Assembly (NCBI GenBank): GCA_016282745.1
Contig: JAEELL010000012.1
Span: 1-39,660 of the forward strand
Direction of reading: 5' to 3'
DNA length: 39,660 nucleotides
Source: Lachnospiraceae bacterium
GTDB taxonomy: Bacteria > Bacillota > Clostridia > Lachnospirales > Lachnospiraceae
The position numbers and the translations under genes were made by a program. The notes beneath the pieces were generated by a model. It searched no databases and was not told the DNA's origin. It saw only the letters and a list, made by a program, of their open reading frames with translations. Positions within the stretch are counted from its first letter, which is position 1, and each line of letters starts with the position of its first letter. This document shows positions 9,421-17,147 of this stretch, piece after piece.

Positions 9421-9490
9421 AATAACTCTCTCCTTCTTTCTGTTAAAACATGTTACTTTGCATTTTAGGGAATACCCTGATAAAGAATAA

Positions 9491-9760
9491 AAATCTCTAT
9501 CTCATCCTGATAAGGACGACATAGAGACGAATAAATCCGCGGTACCACTCTAATTCATAAAATGCACTCTACAGTACAGCTACACTGTACTCATCATATA
9601 ACGGTGAAAACCGTCCTGACCTACTGTAAGTTCAGCCGGAAGCTCCAAGGTGAGTTCATCAATCATCATCTGCCATCTCACACCACACGACAGCTCTCTG
9701 TAAGACTCAGATAAATTACTATTCCTCTTCACAGCCTTTGTATATTATTGCTGACATTTC
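9491..9760 (-). promoter_or_regulatory. T-box riboswitch, leucine specifier (CUC), with terminator
   Basis: Read on the minus strand, stem I contains the AGAGAG-type segment, GGTGTGAGATGGC, and the specifier region GATGAACTCACCTTGGAGC. In the usual GAA-NNN-ACC context the specifier codon is CTC (9652-9654), a leucine codon. The antiterminator bulge AGAGTGGTACCGCGG lies at about 9536-9550. The terminator is a long hairpin TCTCTATGTC...GAGATAGAGA (9491-9529 region) followed by TTTTT. Uncharged leucine tRNA would stabilise the antiterminator and switch on leuA, which starts about 70 bases downstream. Confidence 0.93.
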
Positions 9761-9801
9761 ACTGCTCGTTAAAAAATATCAACATTTTTGACTTCTTTTA
9801 A

Positions 9802-9830
9802 AATATAACATATGTAACAAATCAATCCAA
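9802..9830 (-). promoter_or_regulatory. promoter of the T-box/leuA transcript
   Basis: The minus strand has TTGGAT (9825-9830), a 17-base spacer, and TATATT (9802-9807) preceded by TGT, an extended -10. The predicted start is near 9795, which leaves about 40 bases before T-box stem I. Confidence 0.6.
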
Positions 9831-9875
9831 GTGGTAAATTTAATCATTTTGATTGATTTATTTTAACATATTCAG

Positions 9876-9954
9876 TTTCAAATGTTATTTTATATTTTTA
9901 TAAATGCTATTTCAAATATTATGTTATATTTTTATAAATACTATTTCAAATATT
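9876..9954. repeat. 34-bp AT-rich tandem repeat, 2.3 copies
   Basis: The unit begins TTTCAAATRTTATKTTATAT and recurs at 9876, 9910 and 9944 with an exact period of 34 and four substitutions between the first two copies. It lies between the leuA promoter and the end of murA. No coding potential and no known element family was recognised. Confidence 0.75.
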
Positions 9955-9985
9955 AAGGAGATTGAAAAACGCGTCTCAATCTCCT
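9950..9985 (-). terminator. hairpin terminator of murA
   Basis: AGGAGATTGA (9956-9965) pairs with TCAATCTCCT (9976-9985) over a 10-base loop, directly behind the murA stop. On the minus strand it is followed by TAATATTTG, a weak T-tract, so efficiency may be moderate. Confidence 0.55.
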
Positions 9986-9990
9986 GATTA

Positions 9991-11295
9991 TTATCCAACT
10001 CTTAATTTGAACTTCTGCTCTTCTCTGTCATCAGATACTTTTTCAATATCAGCTCCAAGACCACGAAGCTTATCTTCGAAGTTCTCATATCCTCTCTGGA
10101 TATATACGATATCATCTACAGTTGTAAAGCCCTCTGCCATAAGTCCCGCAATAACAAGAGCGGCTCCGGCTCTAAGGTCAGGTGCTGAAACCCTTGCACC
10201 TTTCAGTCCATTTACTCCGTTTATGAACGCTGTGCTTCCCTCAACCTGAATCTTTGCGCCCATTCTGTTAAGTTCTCCCACATACTTGAATCTGTTTTCA
10301 AATATGCTTTCAACAACAATACTGTATCCTGTTGCGACACTGAGCACTGCTGTCATCTGTGGCTGCATATCTGTTGGGAAACCAGGATATGGAAGAGTCT
10401 TAAGCTGAGTACTTCTGATGTTATCTCCTGCCTTAACTCTAACCGCATCGTCATATTCTGTAACGATACAGCCCATCTCTATAAGTTTTGAAGTGATACA
10501 CTCCAAATGGATAGGAATAACATTCTTGACCAAAATACTTCCACCTGTGGCAGCTGCGGCACACATAAATGTTCCTGCCTCAATCTGATCAGGTATAACC
10601 GAATATGTAGTTCCGTGTAGTTTCTCTACACCGTATATTCTAATCTTATCAGTACCTGCACCTCTTATGTTGGCACCCATACTGTTAAGAAGGTTGGCAA
10701 CGTCAACTACGTGTGGCTCTTTTGCCACGTTCTCAATTGTAGTCTTTCCTTCCGCAAGAGAAGCTGCAAGCATAAGATTGATAGTTGCTCCAACTGAAGC
10801 CATATCAAGGAAAATATGATTGCCTACAAGCTTATCTGCCTTTGCAATAAGCATTCCCCTGCCGTTCTTATTTTCGTCATCCACATCAGCTCCAAGTGCT
10901 CTGAAGCCCTTAGTATGCTGATCGATAGGTCTGCTTCCGATTGCACATCCACCGGGTAATGCAACCTCTGCGTTCTTAAATCTTCCAAGTAAAGCACCAA
11001 GTAAATAATATGATGCTCTGATTTTCTTCATCTGCTCGTACTCAACTACGTAAGAATCAATAGTCTTTCCGTTTATTTTTACCGTGTGTCTGTCTACTCT
11101 GTCTACTGTTGCTCCGATATTCTCGATAGCTTCAATTAGCTGGTTTATGTCACTAACATCAGGCAGATTCTCTATTGTAACTTCTTCATCCGTCATAATA
11201 GCTGCTGCAAGCAAACCAAGTGCTGCATTCTTTGCGCCACTTATCTCTACCTCGCCTTCAAGTGGCTTACCGCCTTTTATTATATAATGTTCCAT
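9991..11295 (-). CDS. murA: UDP-N-acetylglucosamine 1-carboxyvinyltransferase
   Basis: MurA transfers enolpyruvate from PEP to UDP-GlcNAc, the first committed step of peptidoglycan precursor synthesis in the cytoplasm. The 434-residue length is typical. Visible hallmarks are SGAKNAAL with Lys22-Asn23, the flexible loop PGGCAIGSRPIDQH carrying the active-site Cys117 (the fosfomycin target; many resistant enzymes have Asp there), and the C-terminal ISAPDLRAGAALVIAGL-like motif, here VSAPDLRAGAALV. The C-terminal extension (DIEKVSDDREEQKFKLRVG) is slightly longer than usual. Low-GC Gram-positives often have two paralogues (MurA/MurZ); which one this is cannot be told from this window. It has its own promoter at 11385-11412. 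Confidence 0.96.
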   Translation of the reverse strand: MEHYIIKGGKPLEGEVEISGAKNAALGLLAAAIMTDEEVTIENLPDVSDINQLIEAIENIGATVDRVDRHTVKINGKTIDSYVVEYEQMKKIRASYYLLGALLGRFKNAEVALPGGCAIGSRPIDQHTKGFRALGADVDDENKNGRGMLIAKADKLVGNHIFLDMASVGATINLMLAASLAEGKTTIENVAKEPHVVDVANLLNSMGANIRGAGTDKIRIYGVEKLHGTTYSVIPDQIEAGTFMCAAAATGGSILVKNVIPIHLECITSKLIEMGCIVTEYDDAVRVKAGDNIRSTQLKTLPYPGFPTDMQPQMTAVLSVATGYSIVVESIFENRFKYVGELNRMGAKIQVEGSTAFINGVNGLKGARVSAPDLRAGAALVIAGLMAEGFTTVDDIVYIQRGYENFEDKLRGLGADIEKVSDDREEQKFKLRVG

Positions 11296-11384
11296 TATAC
11301 ACCTCTATATATTAAGACTAATCATCGTGGTTATCTGATTTTCAATACAATTGGGCATAGTTATAGTAATGCACAATCATATTT

Positions 11385-11412
11385 ATTGTATCACATAATC
11401 TTTTTTTGGCAA
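11385..11412 (-). promoter_or_regulatory. promoter of murA
   Basis: TTGCCA (11407-11412) and TACAAT (11385-11390) are separated by 16 bases on the minus strand, about 90 bases before the murA start. Confidence 0.6.
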
Positions 11413-11429
11413 CCTATATGTTTTCTTAT

Positions 11430-11446
11430 ATTTAGGGAACCTAAAT
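11430..11446. promoter_or_regulatory. palindrome ATTTAGGGAACCTAAAT upstream of the murA promoter
   Basis: This perfect 7-bp inverted repeat around GAA lies 18 bases upstream of the murA -35 box. An almost identical dyad (ATTTGGGGAACCCAAAT) occurs twice in the tandem repeat at 31530-31659. It could be an operator or the tail hairpin of aroK; no known operator was matched. Confidence 0.4.
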
Positions 11447-11467
11447 CAAATCCACTGTTTTTCAGCA

Positions 11468-11968
11468 TTATCCGTTGATTTTTTCTACAAGTCTCTCCAA
11501 GGTTTCTTCAACGGACAGTCCCTGCTCACTAATAACAATATCTGCATATTTTTCATACAGCTTTGTTCTCTCCTCAAACAAATCCTCCAGTGTCTGCCCC
11601 TCTTTTAATACAACTCCTCTGTTCTTGATATCTCCAAGTCTTCTCTTCAAATGATCCAAATCCAGTTTCAGATACACAACTGTTCCAATATTTGACAAAT
11701 GCTCCATTGCCTCTTTGCCGTAAACTACAGATCCGCCGGTTGCTATGATTGTCTTTTGGGCAACTATGGAACTGTTAACTTCATTTTCTATTTTAATAAA
11801 TCCATCTACGCCCTCAGTTGCAATTATATCCTTTAACAGTCTGCCTTCTCTCTCCTGAATAAGCAAATCTGCATCCACAAATCTGTATCCAAGTATTTTT
11901 GCAAGAATAACGCCTACCGTACTCTTACCAACACCCGGCATTCCTATAAGTACTATATTCTCTTTCAT
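11468..11968 (-). CDS. aroK: shikimate kinase
   Basis: The enzyme phosphorylates shikimate at the 3-hydroxyl with ATP in the pathway to chorismate and aromatic amino acids. The 166-residue product starts MKENIVLIGMPGVGKSTVG with Walker A at residues 9-17. The substrate-binding Asp lies in FVDADLLIQEREG near residue 34, the shikimate-binding motif ATGGSVV near 77-83, and a lid segment with KNRGVVLKEG. The gene starts 29 bases after dinB ends and shares its direction, so the two form a likely operon. Confidence 0.93.
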   Translation of the reverse strand: MKENIVLIGMPGVGKSTVGVILAKILGYRFVDADLLIQEREGRLLKDIIATEGVDGFIKIENEVNSSIVAQKTIIATGGSVVYGKEAMEHLSNIGTVVYLKLDLDHLKRRLGDIKNRGVVLKEGQTLEDLFEERTKLYEKYADIVISEQGLSVEETLERLVEKING

Positions 11969-11997
11969 TTATTAAGCCTTCTTTCCCATTCTATTTT

Positions 11998-13224
11998 TTA
12001 CTTTTTCTTTCCGGACATCATACTTGCCCTGGTAATAACGCCGTCACCGTATTTTTTCTTTATGCCATCAATTGCGCTCTCGAGTTTGGCAAGTTTTTCA
12101 TTCTGTTCTGCCTTTTCATTATTATAATTTTCAAAATTATAATCAAAAAGACTAAGCTGCTCCGGTTCTGTTTCATCCACAAGCTTTGTTGTCCTTACAC
12201 CAAGCAGTCTCACAGGTCTGCCATTCCACAATTCTTCAAACAGTCGGCATGATTTTTCATAAATATGCTGCCCGGTTTTTACCGGTTCGTCAAGTGAAAT
12301 CTGTTTTGAAGTTTTTGTAAAATCGGAATACTTTATCTCAACACACACCACCATGGCTTTCTGTCCGGCTTCTCTAAGTCTTGATGCTACCTTGTCGGAA
12401 AGATATAACAAAGTCTTTTTTGCCTCTTCCAAATCACTTACATCCTGCGGCAGAGTTGTTGAGTTGCCGATTCCCTTTAGTTCTTCTCTCTCTGTACTCA
12501 CCACACTGTCATCAATGCCGTTTGCGAAATTCCAGAGCATCAAGCCGTGACTTTTCAGATGGTATTGCAATATCTCAGGCGGTGTTTTTGCCAATTGGCC
12601 GACATTCATTATACCAATCCTATGAAGAGTTTCAACTGCAGATTTTCCAGCCATAAATAAATCTTCTATCGGCAGAGGCCACAGTTTTTTTTCTATTTCA
12701 TAACTGTATAATGTGTGGATTCTGTCGGGCTTTTCAAAATCAGAAGCCATCTTTGCCAAAACTTTTCTGTCTGATATTCCGATATTTACCGTAAATCCAA
12801 GTTCGTTCTTTATTCTCTCCTTGATAATCTTTGCTGCACTGACAGGTGAATCAAATCGGTTTCTTATTCCCGTGAAATCCACGTAACATTCATCAACACT
12901 GACCTGCTCAATATCAGGTGTATACTCTTTTATTATTGAAATAAACCTCTGACTCTGTACATGATAGTAATCATGCTCCGGAGGAAACATTTTAAGACCG
13001 GGGCATTTTTTCCTCGCATCTGTTATGGGCTCACCGGTTCTGATACCATATTTTTGTGCGGGAATCGATTTTGCCAATACAACGCCGTGTCTTTTTGTCA
13101 TATCGCCACCAATGATACATGGAATAGTCCTTATGTCAGTATCAAAGCCGTCATTTAGCAGTTTTACTGCCGTCCAGCTGAGGAAGGCAGAATTAACATC
13201 TATATGAAAAATAATATGTTCCAT
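11998..13224 (-). CDS. dinB: DNA polymerase IV (Y-family, translesion)
   Basis: This low-fidelity polymerase extends primers past DNA damage. The 408-residue product begins MEHIIFHIDVNSAF with metal-binding Asp9. The second catalytic site SVDECYVD has Asp111-Glu112, and the palm block KSIPAQKYGIRTGEPITDA and the GIGNSTTLPQDV little-finger start are present. The tail contains QLSLFDYNF, a QLsLF-like motif used by Y-family polymerases to bind the beta clamp. The start is supported by AAGGAGGAAGCAA. Genes of this family are often LexA-controlled, but no GAAC-N4-GTTC box was seen upstream; the leader is instead a microsatellite. Confidence 0.95.
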   Translation of the reverse strand: MEHIIFHIDVNSAFLSWTAVKLLNDGFDTDIRTIPCIIGGDMTKRHGVVLAKSIPAQKYGIRTGEPITDARKKCPGLKMFPPEHDYYHVQSQRFISIIKEYTPDIEQVSVDECYVDFTGIRNRFDSPVSAAKIIKERIKNELGFTVNIGISDRKVLAKMASDFEKPDRIHTLYSYEIEKKLWPLPIEDLFMAGKSAVETLHRIGIMNVGQLAKTPPEILQYHLKSHGLMLWNFANGIDDSVVSTEREELKGIGNSTTLPQDVSDLEEAKKTLLYLSDKVASRLREAGQKAMVVCVEIKYSDFTKTSKQISLDEPVKTGQHIYEKSCRLFEELWNGRPVRLLGVRTTKLVDETEPEQLSLFDYNFENYNNEKAEQNEKLAKLESAIDGIKKKYGDGVITRASMMSGKKK

Positions 13225-13234
13225 TTGCTTCCTC

Positions 13235-13350
13235 CTTACTTACTACTTACTTACTACTTACTTACTACTTACTTAATTAATTACTTACTTAATTAATTAC
13301 TTACTTAATTAGTTACTACTTACTTACTTAATTACTTACTCAATTAATTA
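13235..13350. repeat. TACT/TTAATTAATTAC microsatellite in the dinB leader
   Basis: About 116 bases consist almost only of ACTTACT and ACTTACTTAATTAATT units. On the minus strand it reads (GTAAGTAAGTA)n and fills nearly the whole stretch upstream of the dinB ribosome binding site, including the base pairs next to AAGGAGG. The remaining 13351-13490 is unremarkable intergenic sequence with no gene. Repeat number is likely to vary between strains. Confidence 0.85.
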
Positions 13351-13492
13351 TCTCAGCCATACCCGCCCGAATACGTCAGATAAATCTGTTTAGCTCTTTG
13401 TCGAGTGGCTTTCTCTCTATAATATTATATTCTTTCTTTGAGTATTTGTACATTTTAATGTAACACTTCCGGATGTAATTATTTAGTAAATA

Positions 13493-13521
13493 TTGCTTTT
13501 TTCTACTATTAATATTATATT
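13493..13521 (+). promoter_or_regulatory. promoter of trkA-trkH
   Basis: TTGCTT (13493-13498), a 17-base spacer and TATATT (13516-13521) precede the trkA start by about 50 bases. Confidence 0.55.
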
Positions 13522-13570
13522 TGAGTAGCACAGGTCTCTAATACGAGTCCTAAAATACAGGAGGCAGAAA

Positions 13571-14926
13571 ATGAACATTATTATCGTTGGTTGCGGAAAG
13601 GTTGGCTACGCCATAGCTTCGCAGCTCACAGATGAAGGACATGAAATAACACTGGTAGATACTGATGCTGCCCGTCTTGAGCGTGCCTGCTCTTCCCTTG
13701 ACACAAACGGAGTTGTGGGAAACGGAACAGCATACAGTGTATTGTTGGAAGCAGGAATAAATGAGGCAGACGTTTTTATTGCTGTAACAAAACATGATGA
13801 AGTAAATCTTCTAAGTTGTCTTATTGCTAAGAAGGCAAATAACTGTCAGACTATTGCGCGTGTAAAGAAGCCTGAATACTATGAAGAAATTGAATTTCTC
13901 TCAAACGAACTTGGTATTTCCTATGCGTTCAACCCTGAACTCATGACGGCAAAAGAGATATTTATGCTTATACACACTCCTGCCGTTCTTGAGATTGACA
14001 GTTTTGCAAAGAATTCAGTTAATCTGATGAAAGCAAAGATACCTGAAGGTTCATCTCTTGATAATATTTCACTTAGAGAGATGAGTGAATCTATAAATTC
14101 AGAAGTTTTGGTTTGTATTGTAGAGAGAAACAAAGCAAGTATTATCCCATCGGGTGATTTTGTTCTCAAAGCAGGAGATTCCATTTCTTTTGTCATTGCA
14201 ATGAAGCAGGCTTACAGTTTCTTCAAAGAGATTGGTCTTAAGGCAAAGCCTATCAGAAATGTAGTTATTGCAGGTGGCGGAACTATTTCTTATTACCTTG
14301 CAAAATATCTTCATGACAAGACAAGGGTTTTTGTTAAAATTATCGAACCGGATAAATCAGTCTGCGAGAGACTAAGCAGTCAACTTCCTCATTGTATGGT
14401 TATTAACGGAGATATCAACGATACCGATTTACTTGAGCAGGAAGATATATCTGATGCTGACGCACTTATCGGTCTCTCCGAAATAGATGAAGAGAATATA
14501 GTCTTTGCTTTGTACGCAGCAAAAATGTCAAAATCAAAGATTATCACAAAAATTAACAGAAGCGAGTTCTACGGCGCCTTTGTTGATTTGCCGGCCAGTC
14601 TCGTTTGTCCAAGAAATATTACAGCCGAATCAATGATTGGTTTTGTAAGACATCTGGAGAATACATACGGAAATGTGGACGCAGTATATAAACTTAACAA
14701 CAATGCTGTCGAAGCCCTTCAGTTTTCAATTGACAAGTCATCAAAAGTCGTTGGAACACCGCTCCGCAGCCTTAATTTAAAAGACAATCTTCTGATTTGT
14801 TCAATATCACGTGGCTCACAGGCAATCAAGCCTCGCGGTAATGATACTTTAGAACCGGGTGACACTATCGTTGTGGTTACTACCCACAAAGGTCTTCATT
14901 CAGTAGATGATATATTACAAAAATAA
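13571..14926 (+). CDS. trkA: Trk potassium uptake regulatory subunit TrkA
   Basis: TrkA is the cytoplasmic nucleotide-binding ring that gates TrkH. The 451-residue product carries two tandem RCK units. The first starts MNIIIVGCGKVGYAIASQL, with the Asp ending strand 2 in ITLVDTD; the second starts NVVIAGGGTISYYLAKYL near residue 230. Each is followed by a TrkA-C domain, the first closing with IPSGDFVLKAGDSISFV and the second with LEPGDTIVVV. AGGAGG lies eight bases before the ATG. trkH follows after 33 bases, so both subunits are made together. Confidence 0.95.
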   Translation: MNIIIVGCGKVGYAIASQLTDEGHEITLVDTDAARLERACSSLDTNGVVGNGTAYSVLLEAGINEADVFIAVTKHDEVNLLSCLIAKKANNCQTIARVKKPEYYEEIEFLSNELGISYAFNPELMTAKEIFMLIHTPAVLEIDSFAKNSVNLMKAKIPEGSSLDNISLREMSESINSEVLVCIVERNKASIIPSGDFVLKAGDSISFVIAMKQAYSFFKEIGLKAKPIRNVVIAGGGTISYYLAKYLHDKTRVFVKIIEPDKSVCERLSSQLPHCMVINGDINDTDLLEQEDISDADALIGLSEIDEENIVFALYAAKMSKSKIITKINRSEFYGAFVDLPASLVCPRNITAESMIGFVRHLENTYGNVDAVYKLNNNAVEALQFSIDKSSKVVGTPLRSLNLKDNLLICSISRGSQAIKPRGNDTLEPGDTIVVVTTHKGLHSVDDILQK

Positions 14927-14959
14927 ATAAACATTATGTTTCTTTAATCGGAGGAAAAG

Positions 14960-16402
14960 ATGAATTATTCAATAATTAGATACATGCTGGGACTTGTTTG
15001 TTTTCTCACCGGTATATGCATGCTTCTTCCACTTTTGATTGCGGTTATCTACAGAGAGCCTGAAGGAATGGCATATTTGATGTGTGCAGTGTTTTGTGTA
15101 CTGTTAGGTCTGCTGATGTCACTGAGAAAACCAAAGAACACTACTTTCTATGCCCGTGAGGGATTTTTGGTAGTTTCTCTCAGCTGGGTAATGTTAAGTC
15201 TTGTAGGTGCTACACCATTTGTCGTAAGTGGAGAATTCAATTCATACACTGATGCCTTGTTTGAAATTATTTCCGGTTTCACAACAACCGGAGCCAGCGT
15301 TGCGAACAATATAGAAGGCTTATCTCACAGTACTCTTATCTGGAGAGCTTTTTCCCACTGGATTGGGGGAATGGGAGTTCTCGTATTCCTTATTGCTCTT
15401 CTTCCTATGACAGGTGGGCAGACACTTTACTTTATGAAGGCTGAAGCACCGGGTCCGTCAGTGGGTAAACAGCTTCCAAAAATGCAAAATACCGCAAAGC
15501 TGCTTTATATTATTTTTATAGGTTTGACATTTGCTGAATTCTTATTATTGGTCTTTGGGGAAATGAATGTATTTGACGCACTCTGTACTTCCTTTGCAAC
15601 TGCAGGAACAGGTGGTTTTGGAAATTATAACGCCAGCATTGGCGATTTCAGTTCATATACACAGATTGTAGTAACGGTATTTATGCTGTTATTCGGTATC
15701 AACTTTAACTTCTACTTTTTACTTATTTTCAAGCGTTCCAAGGAGGCTTTCAAAATTGAAGAAGTTAAATGGTACCTTTCAATTTATTTGGTTGTCGTTG
15801 TACTTATAACAGCAAACATCGCACATCTTGGCGGCGACTTGCTGACAAACTTAAGAGATGCTGCATTTCAGTCTGCTTCGGTTATGACAACAACGGGATT
15901 CAGCACAGTCAATTTTGATTTGTGGCCTGCTTTTTCCAAGTCACTGCTTATCCTATTAATGATTATCGGTGCCTGTGCCGGAAGTACCGGTGGTGGAATC
16001 AAGGTTTCACGTATTATGATTTATCTCAAATCGGTCAAAAAGGAATTACAGCATCTGATACATCCACAGCATATAAAGGTTTTGTCTTTTGAACACAAAC
16101 CGCTTCCACACGATGTATTAAGATCTGCCAATATCTTTCTGATTACTTACTGTTCAATATTTATTTGCTCATTTATCATAGTAAGTCTGGACGGATTTGA
16201 TGGCACAACAACTTTTACAGCTGTGCTGGCAACTCTTAACAATATAGGACCGGGTCTTTCTAAGGTTGGTCCAACCGAGAATTTTGACAAGTTTTCCGAT
16301 TTATCAAAATATGTATTTATGTTCGATATGCTTGCCGGACGACTTGAGATATTCCCAATGTTAGTATTATTCTCTCCTGCCGCATGGGCAAGAAAGAAAT
16401 AG
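14960..16402 (+). CDS. trkH: Trk potassium transporter membrane subunit TrkH
   Basis: TrkH is the K+-conducting membrane subunit. The 480-residue product has about ten hydrophobic segments and four pore-loop selectivity signatures: TTTGASV (near residue 112), TAGTGGFGN (near 217), TTTGFSTVN (near 311) and NIGPGLSKVG near the C-terminus. The SHWIGGMGVLVF block and the ACAGSTGGGIKVSR loop are typical of TrkH/KtrB. A GGAGG site lies seven bases before the ATG. The partner trkA is immediately upstream and a strong terminator follows. Confidence 0.95.
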   Translation: MNYSIIRYMLGLVCFLTGICMLLPLLIAVIYREPEGMAYLMCAVFCVLLGLLMSLRKPKNTTFYAREGFLVVSLSWVMLSLVGATPFVVSGEFNSYTDALFEIISGFTTTGASVANNIEGLSHSTLIWRAFSHWIGGMGVLVFLIALLPMTGGQTLYFMKAEAPGPSVGKQLPKMQNTAKLLYIIFIGLTFAEFLLLVFGEMNVFDALCTSFATAGTGGFGNYNASIGDFSSYTQIVVTVFMLLFGINFNFYFLLIFKRSKEAFKIEEVKWYLSIYLVVVVLITANIAHLGGDLLTNLRDAAFQSASVMTTTGFSTVNFDLWPAFSKSLLILLMIIGACAGSTGGGIKVSRIMIYLKSVKKELQHLIHPQHIKVLSFEHKPLPHDVLRSANIFLITYCSIFICSFIIVSLDGFDGTTTFTAVLATLNNIGPGLSKVGPTENFDKFSDLSKYVFMFDMLAGRLEIFPMLVLFSPAAWARKK

Positions 16403-16408
16403 TATTAC

Positions 16409-16460
16409 AAAAAAGGTGATGCACCGATGAGATTCTGTCTCTTGGGGCATCACCTTTTTT
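16409..16460 (+). terminator. bidirectional terminator between trkH and the flavin reductase gene
   Basis: AAAAAAGGTGATGC (16409-16422) pairs perfectly with GCATCACCTTTTTT (16447-16460). A-runs and T-runs flank both sides, so it can serve trkH on the plus strand and the convergent gene ending at 16494 on the minus strand. Confidence 0.85.
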
Positions 16461-16493
16461 ATTATTTCTGTTTTGCTGTTTTATGCAGCTGAT

Positions 16494-17120
16494 TTATTTA
16501 CTTGTTTTTTTGTTTTTTGAATCAGATGTTTTATTCTTTTTTTGCTTAGTGGTTTTTCTATTTTTTTGAACACTGTAACCAAACTTTCCCAATTTCTCTC
16601 CGGTTGAATAATACATTCCGTGGGAGTAAACAAGTGGATCTGCCTTGCTCAAATCAAATCTTCCGGTCTCGTCCATATATTGTTTGTCTGCGTGTACTGC
16701 TAACACTTCACCCACAAACATATCATGGGTTCCGTACTCTCTCTTTTCAATAACCCTGCACTCAATGTTCACCGGGCTCTCTGCTATGAGAGGTGCCTTT
16801 ACGTATTTTGCCTTCTCTCTTGTGAGGTGACATTCTGCAAACTTATCCACCTCTCTGCCCGATTTAACACCACAATAATCAGTGGCAAAGGCCAAATCTT
16901 TTGTAGTCAGGTTAATCACAAACTCCTTTGACTCTTCTATCATCCTGTATGAATATCTGGAAGGTCTGACCGATATATACGCAAGTGCCGGATCAGAACA
17001 CACTGTCCCTGTCCATGCTATGGTAATTATATTGTCATTGCCTTGATTATCTGCCACTGTAACCATTACCGCAGGTATCGGGTACAACATATTTCCCGGT
17101 TTCCATATTTCTTTTGCCAT
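16494..17120 (-). CDS. flavin reductase-like FMN-binding split-barrel protein
   Basis: The family binds FMN and in several members reduces flavin or acts in electron transfer; the substrate here is unknown. The 208-residue product has the split-barrel layout: MLYPIPAVMVTVADNQG, then ITIAWTGTVCSDPALAYISVRPSRYSY, EFVINLTTKDLAFATDYCGVKSGREVDKF and an HDMFVGEVLAVHAD strand. A basic Lys-rich tail (KTTKQKKNKTSDSKNKKTSK) is unusual and may stick to nucleic acid or membrane. I placed the start at the ATG at 17118-17120, preceded by GGAG; an in-frame TTG at 17138 has no ribosome binding site. It follows the NTF2-like gene by 27 bases and is probably in its operon. Confidence 0.88.
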   Translation of the reverse strand: MAKEIWKPGNMLYPIPAVMVTVADNQGNDNIITIAWTGTVCSDPALAYISVRPSRYSYRMIEESKEFVINLTTKDLAFATDYCGVKSGREVDKFAECHLTREKAKYVKAPLIAESPVNIECRVIEKREYGTHDMFVGEVLAVHADKQYMDETGRFDLSKADPLVYSHGMYYSTGEKLGKFGYSVQKNRKTTKQKKNKTSDSKNKKTSK

Positions 17121-17147
17121 GTTATCTAACGTCTCCAATTCAAAAAA

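Noticed and set aside
13235-13350. Possible CRISPR-like array (repeated units with short spacers)
   Set aside because: The units are 4-16 bases, purely tetranucleotide-derived and without unique spacers; no cas gene is in the window. It is a microsatellite.
13351-13570. LexA/SOS box for dinB
   Set aside because: No GAAC-N4-GTTC or similar dyad was found between the repeat and trkA or in the repeat itself.
17118-17138. Upstream TTG start for the flavin reductase-like gene
   Set aside because: No ribosome binding site before it, whereas GGAG stands before the ATG at 17120, which also fits the family's usual beginning.
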